Positions 36,047 through 44,744 of a stretch of DNA of 64,000 nucleotides are shown here, one piece after another. Origin of the DNA: Pseudoalteromonas xiamenensis (GTDB lineage: Bacteria > Pseudomonadota > Gammaproteobacteria > Enterobacterales > Alteromonadaceae); assembly GCF_030994125.1 (NCBI RefSeq), contig NZ_CP099917.1, forward strand, positions 1,550,001-1,614,000, given 5' to 3'. The notes under the pieces are model-generated. The model did no database searches. It saw nothing but the letters and a program-made list of their open reading frames with translations, and was not told the DNA's origin. Each line of letters starts with the position of its first letter. The stretch's first letter is position 1. Position numbers and translations under genes: made by a program.

Positions 36047-37060
36047 TTAAACTTCAAACGTTGGATCTACGTGTTCTTTTACTAGCACTCGTAAGCTTTC
36101 TACTGTTTCCCATTCAGTATTTGTACCTGAGTTATATTTAAATCCAAACGGTACTTTTTGCGCATTGTGATGTTTCATGAACTGCTCTTCTGTGTACATA
36201 TAAGAAACAGACGGTAAGATGGCATATTTATCACCTAAATCAATCGTATTAATTGAGTCAGTCTCTGTTAGCATCTCTTCATGTAGTTTTTCACCGGGGC
36301 GAATACCAACAACAGTAGTCTTACACTCAGGTCCAACAGCTTTAGCAACATCTAAAATCTTATATGATGGGATCTTAGGAATGAATATTTCCCCTCCTAA
36401 GTGGTTTTCAATAGCAAACATCACTAAATCCACGCCATCTTGAAGTGAAATATTAAACCGCGTCATCTCTTCATGCGTGATAGGTAAAGTGCCTTCTTCT
36501 CTCTTGCTTAAAAAAAATGGTATTACCGAACCGCGCGATCCCATTACATTTCCGTAACGCACAACACTAAACTTTATATCTTTTGAGCCTTTAATATTGT
36601 TTGCTGCTGCGAACAATTTATCAGACGCTAGCTTAGTTGCCCCATATAAATTTATTGGTGCACACGCCTTATCTGTAGATAAAGCAACAACGTCCTTAAC
36701 TCCGCACTCTAGTGCCGCATGAATTACATTCTCTGCACCGTCAACATTGGTACGAATACACTCAGTTGGATTATATTCAGCTGTATCTACCTGTTTCATA
36801 GCAGCAGCATGAATGATTACATCAACGCCTTCGCAAGCTTGTTTTACACGCTCTTTATCACGCACATCGCCGATAAAGAAACGCAGTTGCGGGAACTGCT
36901 GCGGCGGGTAGCTCATTCTGAGCTCTGATTGCTTGAGTTCGTCGCGAGAAAAAACGATAATTTTTTTTACATCAGGATATCTGTGCAAAATTGTTTCGAT
37001 AAATTTTTTACCAAATGACCCCGTGCCACCTGTAATTAAAACAGTTTTTTTACTTAACAT
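36047..37060 (-). CDS. pseB: UDP-GlcNAc 4,6-dehydratase (inverting)
   Basis: PseB (FlaA1 type) makes UDP-2-acetamido-2,6-dideoxy-L-arabino-hexos-4-ulose, the first step of pseudaminic acid synthesis. The 337-residue soluble SDR begins KTVLITGGTGSFGKKFIETIL, has IIVFSRDELKQSELR, the DVRDKERV loop, and the catalytic YxxxK in INLYGATKLASDKLF within STDKACAPI. It starts 20 bases after wecC and is followed by pseC 12 bases later. It lacks the membrane helices of the WbpM-type dehydratase encoded at 17952-19892, so the two enzymes feed different amino-sugar branches. Confidence 0.94.
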   Translation of the reverse strand: MLSKKTVLITGGTGSFGKKFIETILHRYPDVKKIIVFSRDELKQSELRMSYPPQQFPQLRFFIGDVRDKERVKQACEGVDVIIHAAAMKQVDTAEYNPTECIRTNVDGAENVIHAALECGVKDVVALSTDKACAPINLYGATKLASDKLFAAANNIKGSKDIKFSVVRYGNVMGSRGSVIPFFLSKREEGTLPITHEEMTRFNISLQDGVDLVMFAIENHLGGEIFIPKIPSYKILDVAKAVGPECKTTVVGIRPGEKLHEEMLTETDSINTIDLGDKYAILPSVSYMYTEEQFMKHHNAQKVPFGFKYNSGTNTEWETVESLRVLVKEHVDPTFEV

Positions 37061-37080
37061 TCCGTTTACTTCCTAAATTA

Positions 37081-38343
37081 TTACCAAATACCCTTTGTAT
37101 CAATCAAATTTAAATTATTGACTAAATTTACTTTGAATTCTTTATGATCTACGAGCAAAACATGGATATCTGACTTATCTCTAACGTAATCTAACGTGCC
37201 GAGAGATATATAATCGACATACAGGGGTAGGGAGTCAATATTTGGTTCAACAGCTAAAACTGTACCAACATGCATTTCAGCCAATTTCATTGCAATATCA
37301 AGAGCTGGACTCTCGCGTAAGTCATCAATATCAGGCTTAAAAGCTAGACCATAACAAGCAATGGTAACATCTTTAGCTGTTTTAGTCGGGTTTGCTTGTA
37401 AAAAATCAGAAATTGCTACTTTAACTTTATTTATCACCCATTCAGGTTTGCTATCATTCACAAGTCGAGCTGTGAGAATTAGCTTCGCATCATCTGGCGT
37501 TTTTGAAACGATAAACCAAGGATCTACCGCAATACAGTGCCCACCGACACCAGGGCCTGGCTGTAGAATATTTACACGCGGGTGACGGTTAGCAAGTTTT
37601 ATTAACTCCCACACATTAATATCTAGCTTATCGCAAATCATTGAAAGCTCATTAGCAAATGCAATATTTACATCGCGAAAGCTGTTTTCGGTTAGCTTTG
37701 CCATTTCAGCAGTGCGCGCATTTGTAACCACACATTCGCCCTTCACAAAGGTTTTATATAATTCGATTGCACGAGTTGAGCATTTTGCCGTCATACCGCC
37801 AATTACACGGTCATTTTCAACTAGCTCTCTCACGACATGCCCGGGTAATACACGCTCAGGGCAATGTGCTATACGAATGTCAGACTCTTCACCCGCTTGT
37901 TGAGGGAAAGTTAAATCGGGGCGAGCATCTGCTAGCCATGCCGACATTTGCTCGGTTGCACCAACAGGCGAAGTCGACTCAAGTATAACTAAATCGCCTT
38001 TTTTAAGTACTGGAGCAATCGCTTTACTTGCTGCTTCTATGTAGCTTAAATCCGGCTCAGGAATTGGATTATCACTCTTTTTAAAAGGTGTTGGCACAGC
38101 AATTAAGAATGCTTCTGCAGGCTCTGGCTTCGTGGTTGCTTTTAGATACCCCTCTGCAACCACTGCACGCACTATCATATCAAGCTCTGGCTCTACTATA
38201 TGAATCTCACCACGGTTTATGGTATCTACTGCTTTTTGGTTTACATCTACACCGATTACTTTTATTTTTCGTGACGCAAACATGCCGGCGGTTGGTAACC
38301 CAATATAACCCAGGCCAATTACTGAAATATTGTTAAAAGACAT
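37081..38343 (-). CDS. wecC: UDP-N-acetyl-D-mannosamine dehydrogenase
   Basis: WecC oxidises UDP-ManNAc to UDP-ManNAcA with two NAD+. From ATG 38343 (MSFNNISVIGLGYIGLPTAGMFASR) the protein has 420 residues. That ATG has an AAGGG ribosome site and gives the Rossmann start; the open frame to 38415 runs over the wecB end. Motifs: VILESTSPVGATEQM, TENSFRDVNIAFANELSMICD, and the catalytic cysteine in GPGVGGHCIAVDPWF. wecB precedes it by 38 bases. Together they supply the ManNAcA donor for this polysaccharide, which asnB may then amidate. Confidence 0.93.
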   Translation of the reverse strand: MSFNNISVIGLGYIGLPTAGMFASRKIKVIGVDVNQKAVDTINRGEIHIVEPELDMIVRAVVAEGYLKATTKPEPAEAFLIAVPTPFKKSDNPIPEPDLSYIEAASKAIAPVLKKGDLVILESTSPVGATEQMSAWLADARPDLTFPQQAGEESDIRIAHCPERVLPGHVVRELVENDRVIGGMTAKCSTRAIELYKTFVKGECVVTNARTAEMAKLTENSFRDVNIAFANELSMICDKLDINVWELIKLANRHPRVNILQPGPGVGGHCIAVDPWFIVSKTPDDAKLILTARLVNDSKPEWVINKVKVAISDFLQANPTKTAKDVTIACYGLAFKPDIDDLRESPALDIAMKLAEMHVGTVLAVEPNIDSLPLYVDYISLGTLDYVRDKSDIHVLLVDHKEFKVNLVNNLNLIDTKGIW

Positions 38344-38381
38344 ATAATCCCTTTGGAACTTTTTAGCTGATTTACTAAGTG

Positions 38382-39509
38382 CTAATTTGAATCTTGTTGA
38401 ATTAGCGTATCGCAAATACGCTCACAGGCTTTACCATCACCATATGGGTTATGTGCAAAACTCATGGCATTGTATGCATCTTGATTGGTTAACAGTTGCT
38501 CTAACTCATTAACTATCTTACTTATATTTGTGCCTACTAATTTTACTGTACCAGCTTCAACCGCTTCTGGGCGTTCAGTTGTATCACGCATAACTAAAAC
38601 TGGTTTACCTAGGCTTGGCGCTTCTTCTTGAATACCGCCAGAATCCGTTAAAATAATGTGCGCTTTATTCATTAAATACACGAAAGGTAAGTACTGTTGG
38701 GGTTCAATTAAAATAACGTTGTTTACACAATTAAGTATACGATTTACGGGCTCTTGTACGTTAGGGTTTAAGTGTACAGGGTAAACAATCTGTACATCAG
38801 AGTGCTGATTAGCAACTTTTACTAATGCTTCGCAAATACGCTCAAAGCCACCACCAAAGCTTTCACGACGATGGCCTGTAACTAATATTAACTTTTTATT
38901 TTCATCTAAAAATGGGAAGTTTGCGGCGAGCGTTGAATTTAAGTCTGCATCTGATTCAATTTGCTGTTTCACCCATAATAAGGCATCAATTACCGTATTA
39001 CCTGTAACGTAAATTGAACTTTCTGGGTAATTTTCGGCAAGTAGGTTTTGTTTAGAGGTTTCTGTTGGTGCAAAGTGGTATTTTGTTAGTGCACCTGTTA
39101 GCTTGCGGTTTGCTTCTTCTGGCCAAGGTGAGTATATGTTGCCAGTACGAAGCCCCGCCTCTACGTGGCCTACTGCAATTTGTTCGTAATAGGCAGCTAG
39201 GCTTGCAGCAAATGTGGTAGCTGTATCACCGTGAACTAAAACTACATCGGGTTTAAATTCTTTTAAAACAGGTGTAAGTTCGAGCAATATGCGGCTTGTC
39301 ACCTCTGGCAGCGTTTGGCCTGCTTTCATGATGTTTAAATCGTAATCGGGGATGATTTTGAATAATGAAAGCACTTGATCAAGCATCTCTCGGTGCTGAG
39401 CCGTGACGCAGACTTTGGCTTCGAATCTCGAATCGCTCTCTAATGCTTTGACGAGCGGAGCCATTTTTATTGCTTCTGGGCGAGTACCAAAAACGGTTAG
39501 TACTTTCAT
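38382..39509 (-). CDS. wecB: UDP-N-acetylglucosamine 2-epimerase (non-hydrolysing)
   Basis: WecB interconverts UDP-GlcNAc and UDP-ManNAc. The 375-residue GT-B-like protein shows [68 protein letters not shown], and [35 protein letters not shown], all family hallmarks. It is the first gene of the serotype-specific cassette after wza-wzb-wzc, from which it is separated by 174 bases holding repeats and a hairpin. wecC follows. Confidence 0.95.
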   Translation of the reverse strand: MKVLTVFGTRPEAIKMAPLVKALESDSRFEAKVCVTAQHREMLDQVLSLFKIIPDYDLNIMKAGQTLPEVTSRILLELTPVLKEFKPDVVLVHGDTATTFAASLAAYYEQIAVGHVEAGLRTGNIYSPWPEEANRKLTGALTKYHFAPTETSKQNLLAENYPESSIYVTGNTVIDALLWVKQQIESDADLNSTLAANFPFLDENKKLILVTGHRRESFGGGFERICEALVKVANQHSDVQIVYPVHLNPNVQEPVNRILNCVNNVILIEPQQYLPFVYLMNKAHIILTDSGGIQEEAPSLGKPVLVMRDTTERPEAVEAGTVKLVGTNISKIVNELEQLLTNQDAYNAMSFAHNPYGDGKACERICDTLIQQDSN

Positions 39510-39543
39510 GATACTTCCTAATTGCTAAATTTACTAATTAGTT

Positions 39544-39569
39544 AAACACGTCAATTGACGACGTGTTTA
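39544..39569 (-). terminator. Hairpin between wzc and wecB (possible attenuator)
   Basis: AAACACGTC and GACGTGTTT flank a short loop. It lies inside the transcription unit, downstream of the conserved export genes and before wecB. No clear T run follows on the minus strand, so it may be a pause or processing hairpin rather than a full terminator; RfaH loading upstream would help polymerase through. Confidence 0.4.
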
Positions 39570-39590
39570 GGATACTGATTATTTTTAGAG

Positions 39591-39608
39591 ACGCGATATA
39601 AAATCGCT
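39591..39608 (-). repeat. Palindromic intergenic repeat, copy 3
   Basis: It shares the 16-base core CGCGATATAAAATCGC with the reverse complement of copy 1 at 20098-20120; the outer bases have diverged. Confidence 0.7.
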
Positions 39609-39649
39609 TTTTCTGGGTTCTGCCCTTCTAGCAGCTTTGGGGTCTGAAA

Positions 39650-39672
39650 GCGCGATATCAAATCGCGCCTAC
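39650..39672 (-). repeat. Palindromic intergenic repeat, copy 4
   Basis: Its reverse complement agrees with copy 1 (20098-20120) at 22 of 23 positions. It lies 11 bases beyond the wzc stop. Copies 3 and 4 are on one side of the wecB-to-aminotransferase cassette; copies 1 and 2, in opposite orientation, are on the other. Confidence 0.8.
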
Positions 39673-39683
39673 AGGGTTTTGAG

Positions 39684-41933
39684 CTAAGACTTGTCTGATT
39701 TATATTCGTAGTTATAGTAATAGCCGTAATACCCATAAGCGTTGCTTGCTTTGCGAAGTACACCGTTAAATACTACACCTTTTATATCGATACCGTTTTG
39801 CTCAAAGCGATTGCGAGTTACTTCGAGCTCTTTGGCATGGGTTTGACCATAGCGTGTCACCAATAAAGTAGTACCAGCATGAGCACTAACAATCGCGGGG
39901 TCGGTTACTGCTAAAATAGGAGGCGTATCCACAATGACTAAATCATACTTGTTCTTTACTTCGTCAATTAAGCGAGTAAAGTTTTCGTGCATTAATAGCT
40001 CACTAGGATTTGGCGGTATTTGCCCACGCGTTATGACATCTAGCCCTGAGACACTCGAAGGCTTCAAAATTAATTCAAGAGGTAGTCGATTAGATAAATA
40101 GTCGCTCAAACCATCTTCCCAACGCATACCAAACTGAGTTTGGATGTAACCTTTTCGCATATCTGAGTCAATAACCAAAACCTTTTTGCCACTCTGGGCT
40201 AACACTGTCGCCAAGTTTACGGAGATGAAAGACTTACCTACACCTGGGCTTGGTCCTGAGATAGCGATAATGTTGTTTTTAGCCTCTAACATTGCAAAGT
40301 GTAAGCTGGTACGCAGGCTTCGCATCGCTTCGATTGAAAGGTCGGCAGGGTTATCTACCGCTAATATGCTTTTGGCTTTTGCGGTTGTCGATTTACTTTT
40401 TCGAACTCGGCCAAAACCAGTTAGTTTATCCTGATATTCCGAGTAAGGTACGCTGGCATAGACCGGAATGCCCAACGCTTCAATGTCACTAGGGTCTTCA
40501 ATTCCACGATGCAATGCACGCTGAACGAGTACAATCGCAACCGCCAACATACCACCAAGCATCGTCGCCATAACAACAATTAAGGTCTTTTTCGGTTTAA
40601 CTGGCACCGACCGATTTACCGCAGCAGTGTCAATTACACGTACATTACCAACAGTACCAGCACGTACAATGTCAAGTTCTTGCGTTTTGCCAAGTAACAA
40701 GGTGTATATTTCGTTATTCACTTCAACGTCACGCGTCAAACGCAAAAGCTCTTGTTGCGTTTCTGGCAAACTACTCACTTCGCCAGTCAATTGCCTTTTT
40801 TGTTCCTTAACTGCGTTGATTTGTTCCAGCATGCCTTGGTAAGTTGGGTGGTCTTTCTTAAATTTTCGGCTGAGCTCCAATCGTTTCAATTCAAGCTCTT
40901 GAAGCTTGGTATCTAACTCCACTACTTGAGAAAGAACACCTTGTGTTTCCAGGCTAATATCAACCGACTTTTGCTTAACTTTATAATTATTAAAGCGCTG
41001 TTCAGCCGTTTCCAATTGTTTTTTAACTTCAGGAAGCTGTACAGATAAGAAGTCGAGCGATTTTTGAGCTTCAGCACTGTTACGCTCTACATTTCGGCGT
41101 ACGTAAATGCCAGCAACTTTATCTAAAACCTTTTGAGCAAACTCAGGATTGGCGTGTTGAAACGCCAGATTGATAATACCGGAGTCTTTACCTTTTTCGC
41201 TTGCTGAAATCTCAGATTGCAGTTCCAAAATGGTATTAAGTCTATCTCGTCTGATTAAATGGAATTCCGTATCAGGGCGTGCGATCAGTGTTTTGACTGT
41301 CAGCACAAAAGGACCACGCTCGAGTTGTTGACCAACAGGACCGCTTAATACCATTTCACCTTCATTATCGAATAATTGAATTTGATTCCCTTCCAGCGAG
41401 ACTAAAGTAAATTCGCTACCGATTGCGTAATCAGGAACCTCAAATTTGAAAATTTCGACTTTTTCTCCACCCCATGCATAAGAGCTTGCACCAAATCGGG
41501 CTATAGAGAGGTCACCTAATTGATTTGCTTTAAATTGACGGTATATTCGTCCGCCAATGACTGGAAATAGCTTGGGTTCAACTGAAATGTCTAATTTTAA
41601 ATTATCAACGGCCTCGCCAATCACACTCCGTGACTTTAAAAGCTCAATCTCTGTGACCGCAGCAGATGTGCTTTCAAACATACCCGATACGTCATCAAAA
41701 CCAGGTACTGAGCCCGATTTTTCTTCTACTTGGATCATCGCGGTTGCTTGGTAGATTGGCGTCGAGAAAACCGCATACGCAATACCGCATAACGCAAAAA
41801 ACGTAGTAATTAGAAAGATAAACAATTTACGGTCAAGCAACGCGCCGATGAGCGCCATCAAGTCAATTTCTTGGCTATCAGATTGCGACGATTTGCTCGC
41901 ATTATTAACAATTACATTTGGCGGAACATTCAT
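39684..41933 (-). CDS. wzc: Wzc-type tyrosine autokinase / chain-length co-polymerase
   Basis: Wzc controls polymerisation and export of capsule-type polysaccharides together with Wza. From ATG 41933 (MNVPPNVIV) the protein has 749 residues. It has a Wzz domain with membrane helices near the N-terminus (RKLFIFLITTFFALCGIAYAVF) and about residue 460 (TLIVVMATMLGGMLAVAIVL), a coiled-coil periplasmic part, and a BY-kinase domain. The kinase has Walker A in SGPSPGVGKSFISVN and Walker A' in VLVIDSDMRKG, and the protein ends in a tyrosine cluster (YGYYGYYYNYEY). The frame opens at 41984, overlapping wzb; ATG 41933 avoids that. Confidence 0.94.
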   Translation of the reverse strand: MNVPPNVIVNNASKSSQSDSQEIDLMALIGALLDRKLFIFLITTFFALCGIAYAVFSTPIYQATAMIQVEEKSGSVPGFDDVSGMFESTSAAVTEIELLKSRSVIGEAVDNLKLDISVEPKLFPVIGGRIYRQFKANQLGDLSIARFGASSYAWGGEKVEIFKFEVPDYAIGSEFTLVSLEGNQIQLFDNEGEMVLSGPVGQQLERGPFVLTVKTLIARPDTEFHLIRRDRLNTILELQSEISASEKGKDSGIINLAFQHANPEFAQKVLDKVAGIYVRRNVERNSAEAQKSLDFLSVQLPEVKKQLETAEQRFNNYKVKQKSVDISLETQGVLSQVVELDTKLQELELKRLELSRKFKKDHPTYQGMLEQINAVKEQKRQLTGEVSSLPETQQELLRLTRDVEVNNEIYTLLLGKTQELDIVRAGTVGNVRVIDTAAVNRSVPVKPKKTLIVVMATMLGGMLAVAIVLVQRALHRGIEDPSDIEALGIPVYASVPYSEYQDKLTGFGRVRKSKSTTAKAKSILAVDNPADLSIEAMRSLRTSLHFAMLEAKNNIIAISGPSPGVGKSFISVNLATVLAQSGKKVLVIDSDMRKGYIQTQFGMRWEDGLSDYLSNRLPLELILKPSSVSGLDVITRGQIPPNPSELLMHENFTRLIDEVKNKYDLVIVDTPPILAVTDPAIVSAHAGTTLLVTRYGQTHAKELEVTRNRFEQNGIDIKGVVFNGVLRKASNAYGYYGYYYNYEYKSDKS

Positions 41934-41946
41934 GTGACCACGATCC

Positions 41947-42381
41947 CTATAAATACTTTGACCAAGCGCTGGTTGCGCTTTCAATTAGTTGGTAGACGTG
42001 CTCAAAAGCCTCTCGGCTTTGCTTATAAGGATCCGGGATCTCTTTATCACCAAGCCATTTACCAAGCAGGAAGGTTTTACCGCGTGCTTGTGGGTAGCGC
42101 AAACACAAATCCGTCAAATGGCGCTGTTCCATCACTAAAATCACCGCATTTTGTGCCACTAATGCACTAGTGAGCTGACGCCCAGCATGACCACTTAAAT
42201 CTAGACCATGCTCTGCCACAACGTGTTGTGCCATCGCATCAGCGGGTTTGCCTTCTAATGCAGTAAGTCCTGCTGAACTTACTGCGATGTTTTTCCCCTC
42301 TAGCTTTTGCTTAAGGACATATTCCGCAGTAGGGCTTCGACAAATATTGCCTGCACACACCACGAGCACCGAATCAAACAT
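41947..42381 (-). CDS. wzb: Low-molecular-weight protein tyrosine phosphatase Wzb
   Basis: Wzb removes phosphate from the Wzc tyrosine cluster, cycling it for capsule assembly. The 144-residue protein has the P-loop VVCAGNICRSPTAEYVL (catalytic Cys and Arg of CX5R) at the N-terminus and the general-acid aspartate in EIPDPYKQSREAFEHVY. It lies between wza (9-base gap) and wzc (13-base gap), as in E. coli group 1 capsule and colanic acid loci. Confidence 0.94.
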   Translation of the reverse strand: MFDSVLVVCAGNICRSPTAEYVLKQKLEGKNIAVSSAGLTALEGKPADAMAQHVVAEHGLDLSGHAGRQLTSALVAQNAVILVMEQRHLTDLCLRYPQARGKTFLLGKWLGDKEIPDPYKQSREAFEHVYQLIESATSAWSKYL

Positions 42382-42390
42382 GTTTAAACC

Positions 42391-43503
42391 TTAATTGCCT
42401 AAATTGTCCACACGCTCAACTGCCGTGACCGAAGGTAATAATAGACTAATCACACGATTCCAGCGCGCGACAGGAGCAGACGTTACATAAACGATATCAC
42501 TCGGTTGCAACTTAAATTTATCAGCAAGAACTAAAGCGGTAATACTTTTCGCATCCAGTTGATAGACATCCGCCATGACGCCCTCTTTTTCAAAGTCACG
42601 TTTGCGAAGAACAAACACTCCGCTTGCGTTCGCTGTATTTTCATTCAAACCACCCGACTCGCTCAATGCTTGCGCTAAGCTTAAGCCATAGCGGTTAATC
42701 GTCACAGTCCCTGATTTTTTAACATCGCCTAACACAAATACATTTTGTTGGTCATTACGTGCAATATGGACGATATCACCGTGTTGAAGTAGACGATTTT
42801 TAGACACATCGCCACGCTCATAAAAATCGTTCAGTGAAATCACTTCGGTTTTTTCTCCACGAGAAAACGTCACCGAAGTCCAATCTGCTTTCTCTGTAAG
42901 ACCGCCAGCTTGATTAATCGCGTCAATTAAGGTTGTCGGGACTTCGGTGATTGGAAACACGCCTGGTTTTTCAACCTCGCCTGTAACGTACGTACGCTGG
43001 CTTTTAAATCCAACTACCTTGACATCCACTTGCGGATTTTCAATTACGCGACTTAAACGTTTAACCAACTCCGCGCGAACTTCGTTCACCGTTTTACCTT
43101 CAGCTTTAATATTAGGAGCATACGCATACGAGATTGTGCCGTCGGCTTGAACACGAAAGCCATCAAATTCAGCGGTACGTTGCACCGCTGCAGGGATAGT
43201 TAACTCAGGATGATCCCAAACACCAATCGTAAGTACATCCCCCACGCCTAATCGATACTCATACGTGCTCACATCTAACGTTTTGCTTACTGAAGCATTC
43301 TTTTTACCAGGCTCTTTCGTGCGCTCTGATGCAATTAATGCTGAATCAATGAGTTGAATGTTTACCTTATCGAGTTCATGCTGATATTGTTCAGCATCTG
43401 TAGACGATTCAATCCCTTCAAAATGGCTACCAGGGATAATATTACAGCCACTGACTGTAAGCGTAATGAATGTCGCTATGAGCGATTTGCAACGTAAAAC
43501 CAT
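42391..43503 (-). CDS. wza: Wza-type outer-membrane polysaccharide export lipoprotein
   Basis: Wza forms the octameric outer-membrane channel for the polysaccharide. The 370-residue protein has a lipoprotein signal (lipobox VSGC), a polysaccharide-export domain (YEYRLGVGDVLTIGVWDHPELT, GTISYAYAPNIKAEGKTVNEVRAEL) and SLBB domains (TYVTGEVEKPGVFPITEVPTTLIDAINQAGGL, FVLGDVKKSGTVTIN). It is the first gene after the ops-bearing leader, so its operon is probably RfaH-dependent. Confidence 0.94.
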   Translation of the reverse strand: MVLRCKSLIATFITLTVSGCNIIPGSHFEGIESSTDAEQYQHELDKVNIQLIDSALIASERTKEPGKKNASVSKTLDVSTYEYRLGVGDVLTIGVWDHPELTIPAAVQRTAEFDGFRVQADGTISYAYAPNIKAEGKTVNEVRAELVKRLSRVIENPQVDVKVVGFKSQRTYVTGEVEKPGVFPITEVPTTLIDAINQAGGLTEKADWTSVTFSRGEKTEVISLNDFYERGDVSKNRLLQHGDIVHIARNDQQNVFVLGDVKKSGTVTINRYGLSLAQALSESGGLNENTANASGVFVLRKRDFEKEGVMADVYQLDAKSITALVLADKFKLQPSDIVYVTSAPVARWNRVISLLLPSVTAVERVDNLGN

Positions 43504-43671
43504 AACGTTTTCCTAAGTTATTCTTTTTACTTTGTTAAGTAATTTTTCGTATTCATAAAATTAAACCACGCATCTAACCATGGAGCAAGCAGACTAAATC
43601 ATGAAATGCGTTTGCTGTAGTGTATCAAATTGAATTCAACTATATGGTTTAATTACTCAATATCGGGGAAT

Positions 43672-43713
43672 AGTCAGCGCCTACAGGCTAAAACCTACGA
43701 CGTAGGCGTGACT
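43672..43713 (-). repeat. Inverted repeat in the wza leader
   Basis: Arms AGTCAGCGCCTAC and GTAGGCGTGACT pair almost fully around an 18-base loop region. It could be a pause or attenuation hairpin; its arm resembles the palindromic repeats near 20.1 and 39.6 kb. Confidence 0.5.
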
Positions 43714-43844
43714 ATACACCGTGCCGGTGTTCGTTTACATAATTCCAAACCATAATTTTGATGACTTTGCTCTGTAATAAAACGCTTTAAGGGCTTAAAC
43801 ACTTACTTTTCTCATTCAAACATGACTCTTAAGCAGCAATCAGG

Positions 43845-43871
43845 CACGCTACCGCCCCTAGGTTGCAGCCC
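43845..43871 (-). promoter_or_regulatory. JUMPstart with ops element (RfaH recruitment site)
   Basis: The minus strand carries GGCGGTAGCGTG (43845-43856), a perfect ops core, preceded by GGCTGCAACCTAGG, which fits the JUMPstart consensus. ops in the non-template strand pauses RNA polymerase and recruits RfaH. It lies about 340 bases before wza and just past the rfaH stop codon, oriented with the operon. Confidence 0.9.
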
Positions 43872-43921
43872 CTACTATGCTGATAATATTAAAATCCAAG
43901 TTTTTATTAGTCGTTTTGTAA

Positions 43922-44413
43922 CTATGCGCGTCTAGCTATATCGCTATTCTTAACGCTAATTTTGACATCTTTATTAAGTAGTTGGAGCAGCAGAATACAT
44001 CGTTTGTCGCCATCGGCTTCAAGATATATCGCGTCGAGCTCATGATAGGCATCATTATTCAGCACCACAGCTTCGCCTTTTTTCGGTAACTCATCGAAAT
44101 GATAGTCCTTCGGATTTATTGCCTTTAAAGCATCAATAATTGCATTCGACACCACTTGAAATTCAGCACCATACATCACGAAAGAAGAAACACCCCGAGT
44201 ATTTTTAGCACGTGAAAAAAGACCTGAATTAACATCAAGTTTTACAAACAGGTAATTTGGGAAAAGAGGCTTTTGGGCGTCAACGCGTCTTCCGCGCGAT
44301 AGTTTTGAATGCAAATGTGCAGGAAAAAAGGATTCAATCCCCTGATTGGCGAGGTTTTCGAGCGCTCTCTGCTCTTGCTTCGGTTTGCAGTAGAGCAAAT
44401 ACCACTGTTCCAT
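43922..44413 (-). CDS. rfaH: Transcription antitermination factor RfaH
   Basis: RfaH is the NusG paralogue that binds RNA polymerase at ops sites and prevents termination in long surface-polysaccharide operons. The 163-residue product begins EQWYLLYCKPKQEQRALENLANQGIESFFP, has FPNYLFVKLDVNSG and TRGVSSFVMYG of the NGN domain, and a C-terminal KOW-type domain (about residues 110-160). The gene is directly upstream of, and in line with, the ops-bearing leader of wza. It may therefore be co-transcribed with, and specific for, this locus; a second rfaH elsewhere in the genome is possible. Confidence 0.93.
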   Translation of the reverse strand: MEQWYLLYCKPKQEQRALENLANQGIESFFPAHLHSKLSRGRRVDAQKPLFPNYLFVKLDVNSGLFSRAKNTRGVSSFVMYGAEFQVVSNAIIDALKAINPKDYHFDELPKKGEAVVLNNDAYHELDAIYLEADGDKRCILLLQLLNKDVKISVKNSDIARRA

Positions 44414-44449
44414 TTGTTCTTACATCCATTGTAATACTTATGAATTGGC

Positions 44450-44477
44450 ATTTTACACTATCTTACAACTTACACAA
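44450..44477 (-). promoter_or_regulatory. Possible rfaH promoter
   Basis: TTGTGT (44472-44477) and TAAAAT (44450-44455) are spaced by 16 bases on the minus strand, ending about 36 bases before the rfaH ATG. Pattern match only. Confidence 0.35.
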
Positions 44478-44638
44478 TCATAGAGAGGAATGGTGTTTGA
44501 TACATGCCCCCCCCAAAAAAGTGTGAGTAATTAATCAGCAAAACAAAACTATTCACAGGACAAAAATGTAGAGATACTTACATTGTTCTTTGGTCGAATT
44601 CAGTAACTACTAGCGCAAACAACTGTTAGATATTAATG

Positions 44639-44744
44639 TCACCAAGTCAGTTTTTGTTTTTTTACTTTAGCTACCAGATCAAAATCACCCGCTACAACTT
44701 CGCTATGTTGATCTAAAAACAATGTATTTGGCTCCCAAAATATC
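44639..44744 (-). pseudogene. C-terminal gene fragment beside the IS
   Basis: A frame open from the IS boundary reads WEPNTLFLDQHSEVVAGDFDLVAKVKKQ and stops at 44639. It has good coding character but no start, so it may be the tail of a gene cut off by the insertion or by an earlier deletion. I do not recognise the family. The rest of the gap to rfaH (44478-44638) shows nothing clear. Confidence 0.3.

Larger units (their letters stand above)
43504..43921 (-). other. wza operon leader (about 420 bases, no gene)
   Basis: No protein gene is seen. Read on the minus strand it contains, in order, the JUMPstart/ops region (43845-43871), a small perfect hairpin (43716-43730, stem ACACCG/CGGTGT), and a larger imperfect inverted repeat (43672-43713) that shares its GCGCCTAC arm with the intergenic palindromes. 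Such a long leader fits RfaH-mediated antitermination. Confidence 0.65.
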
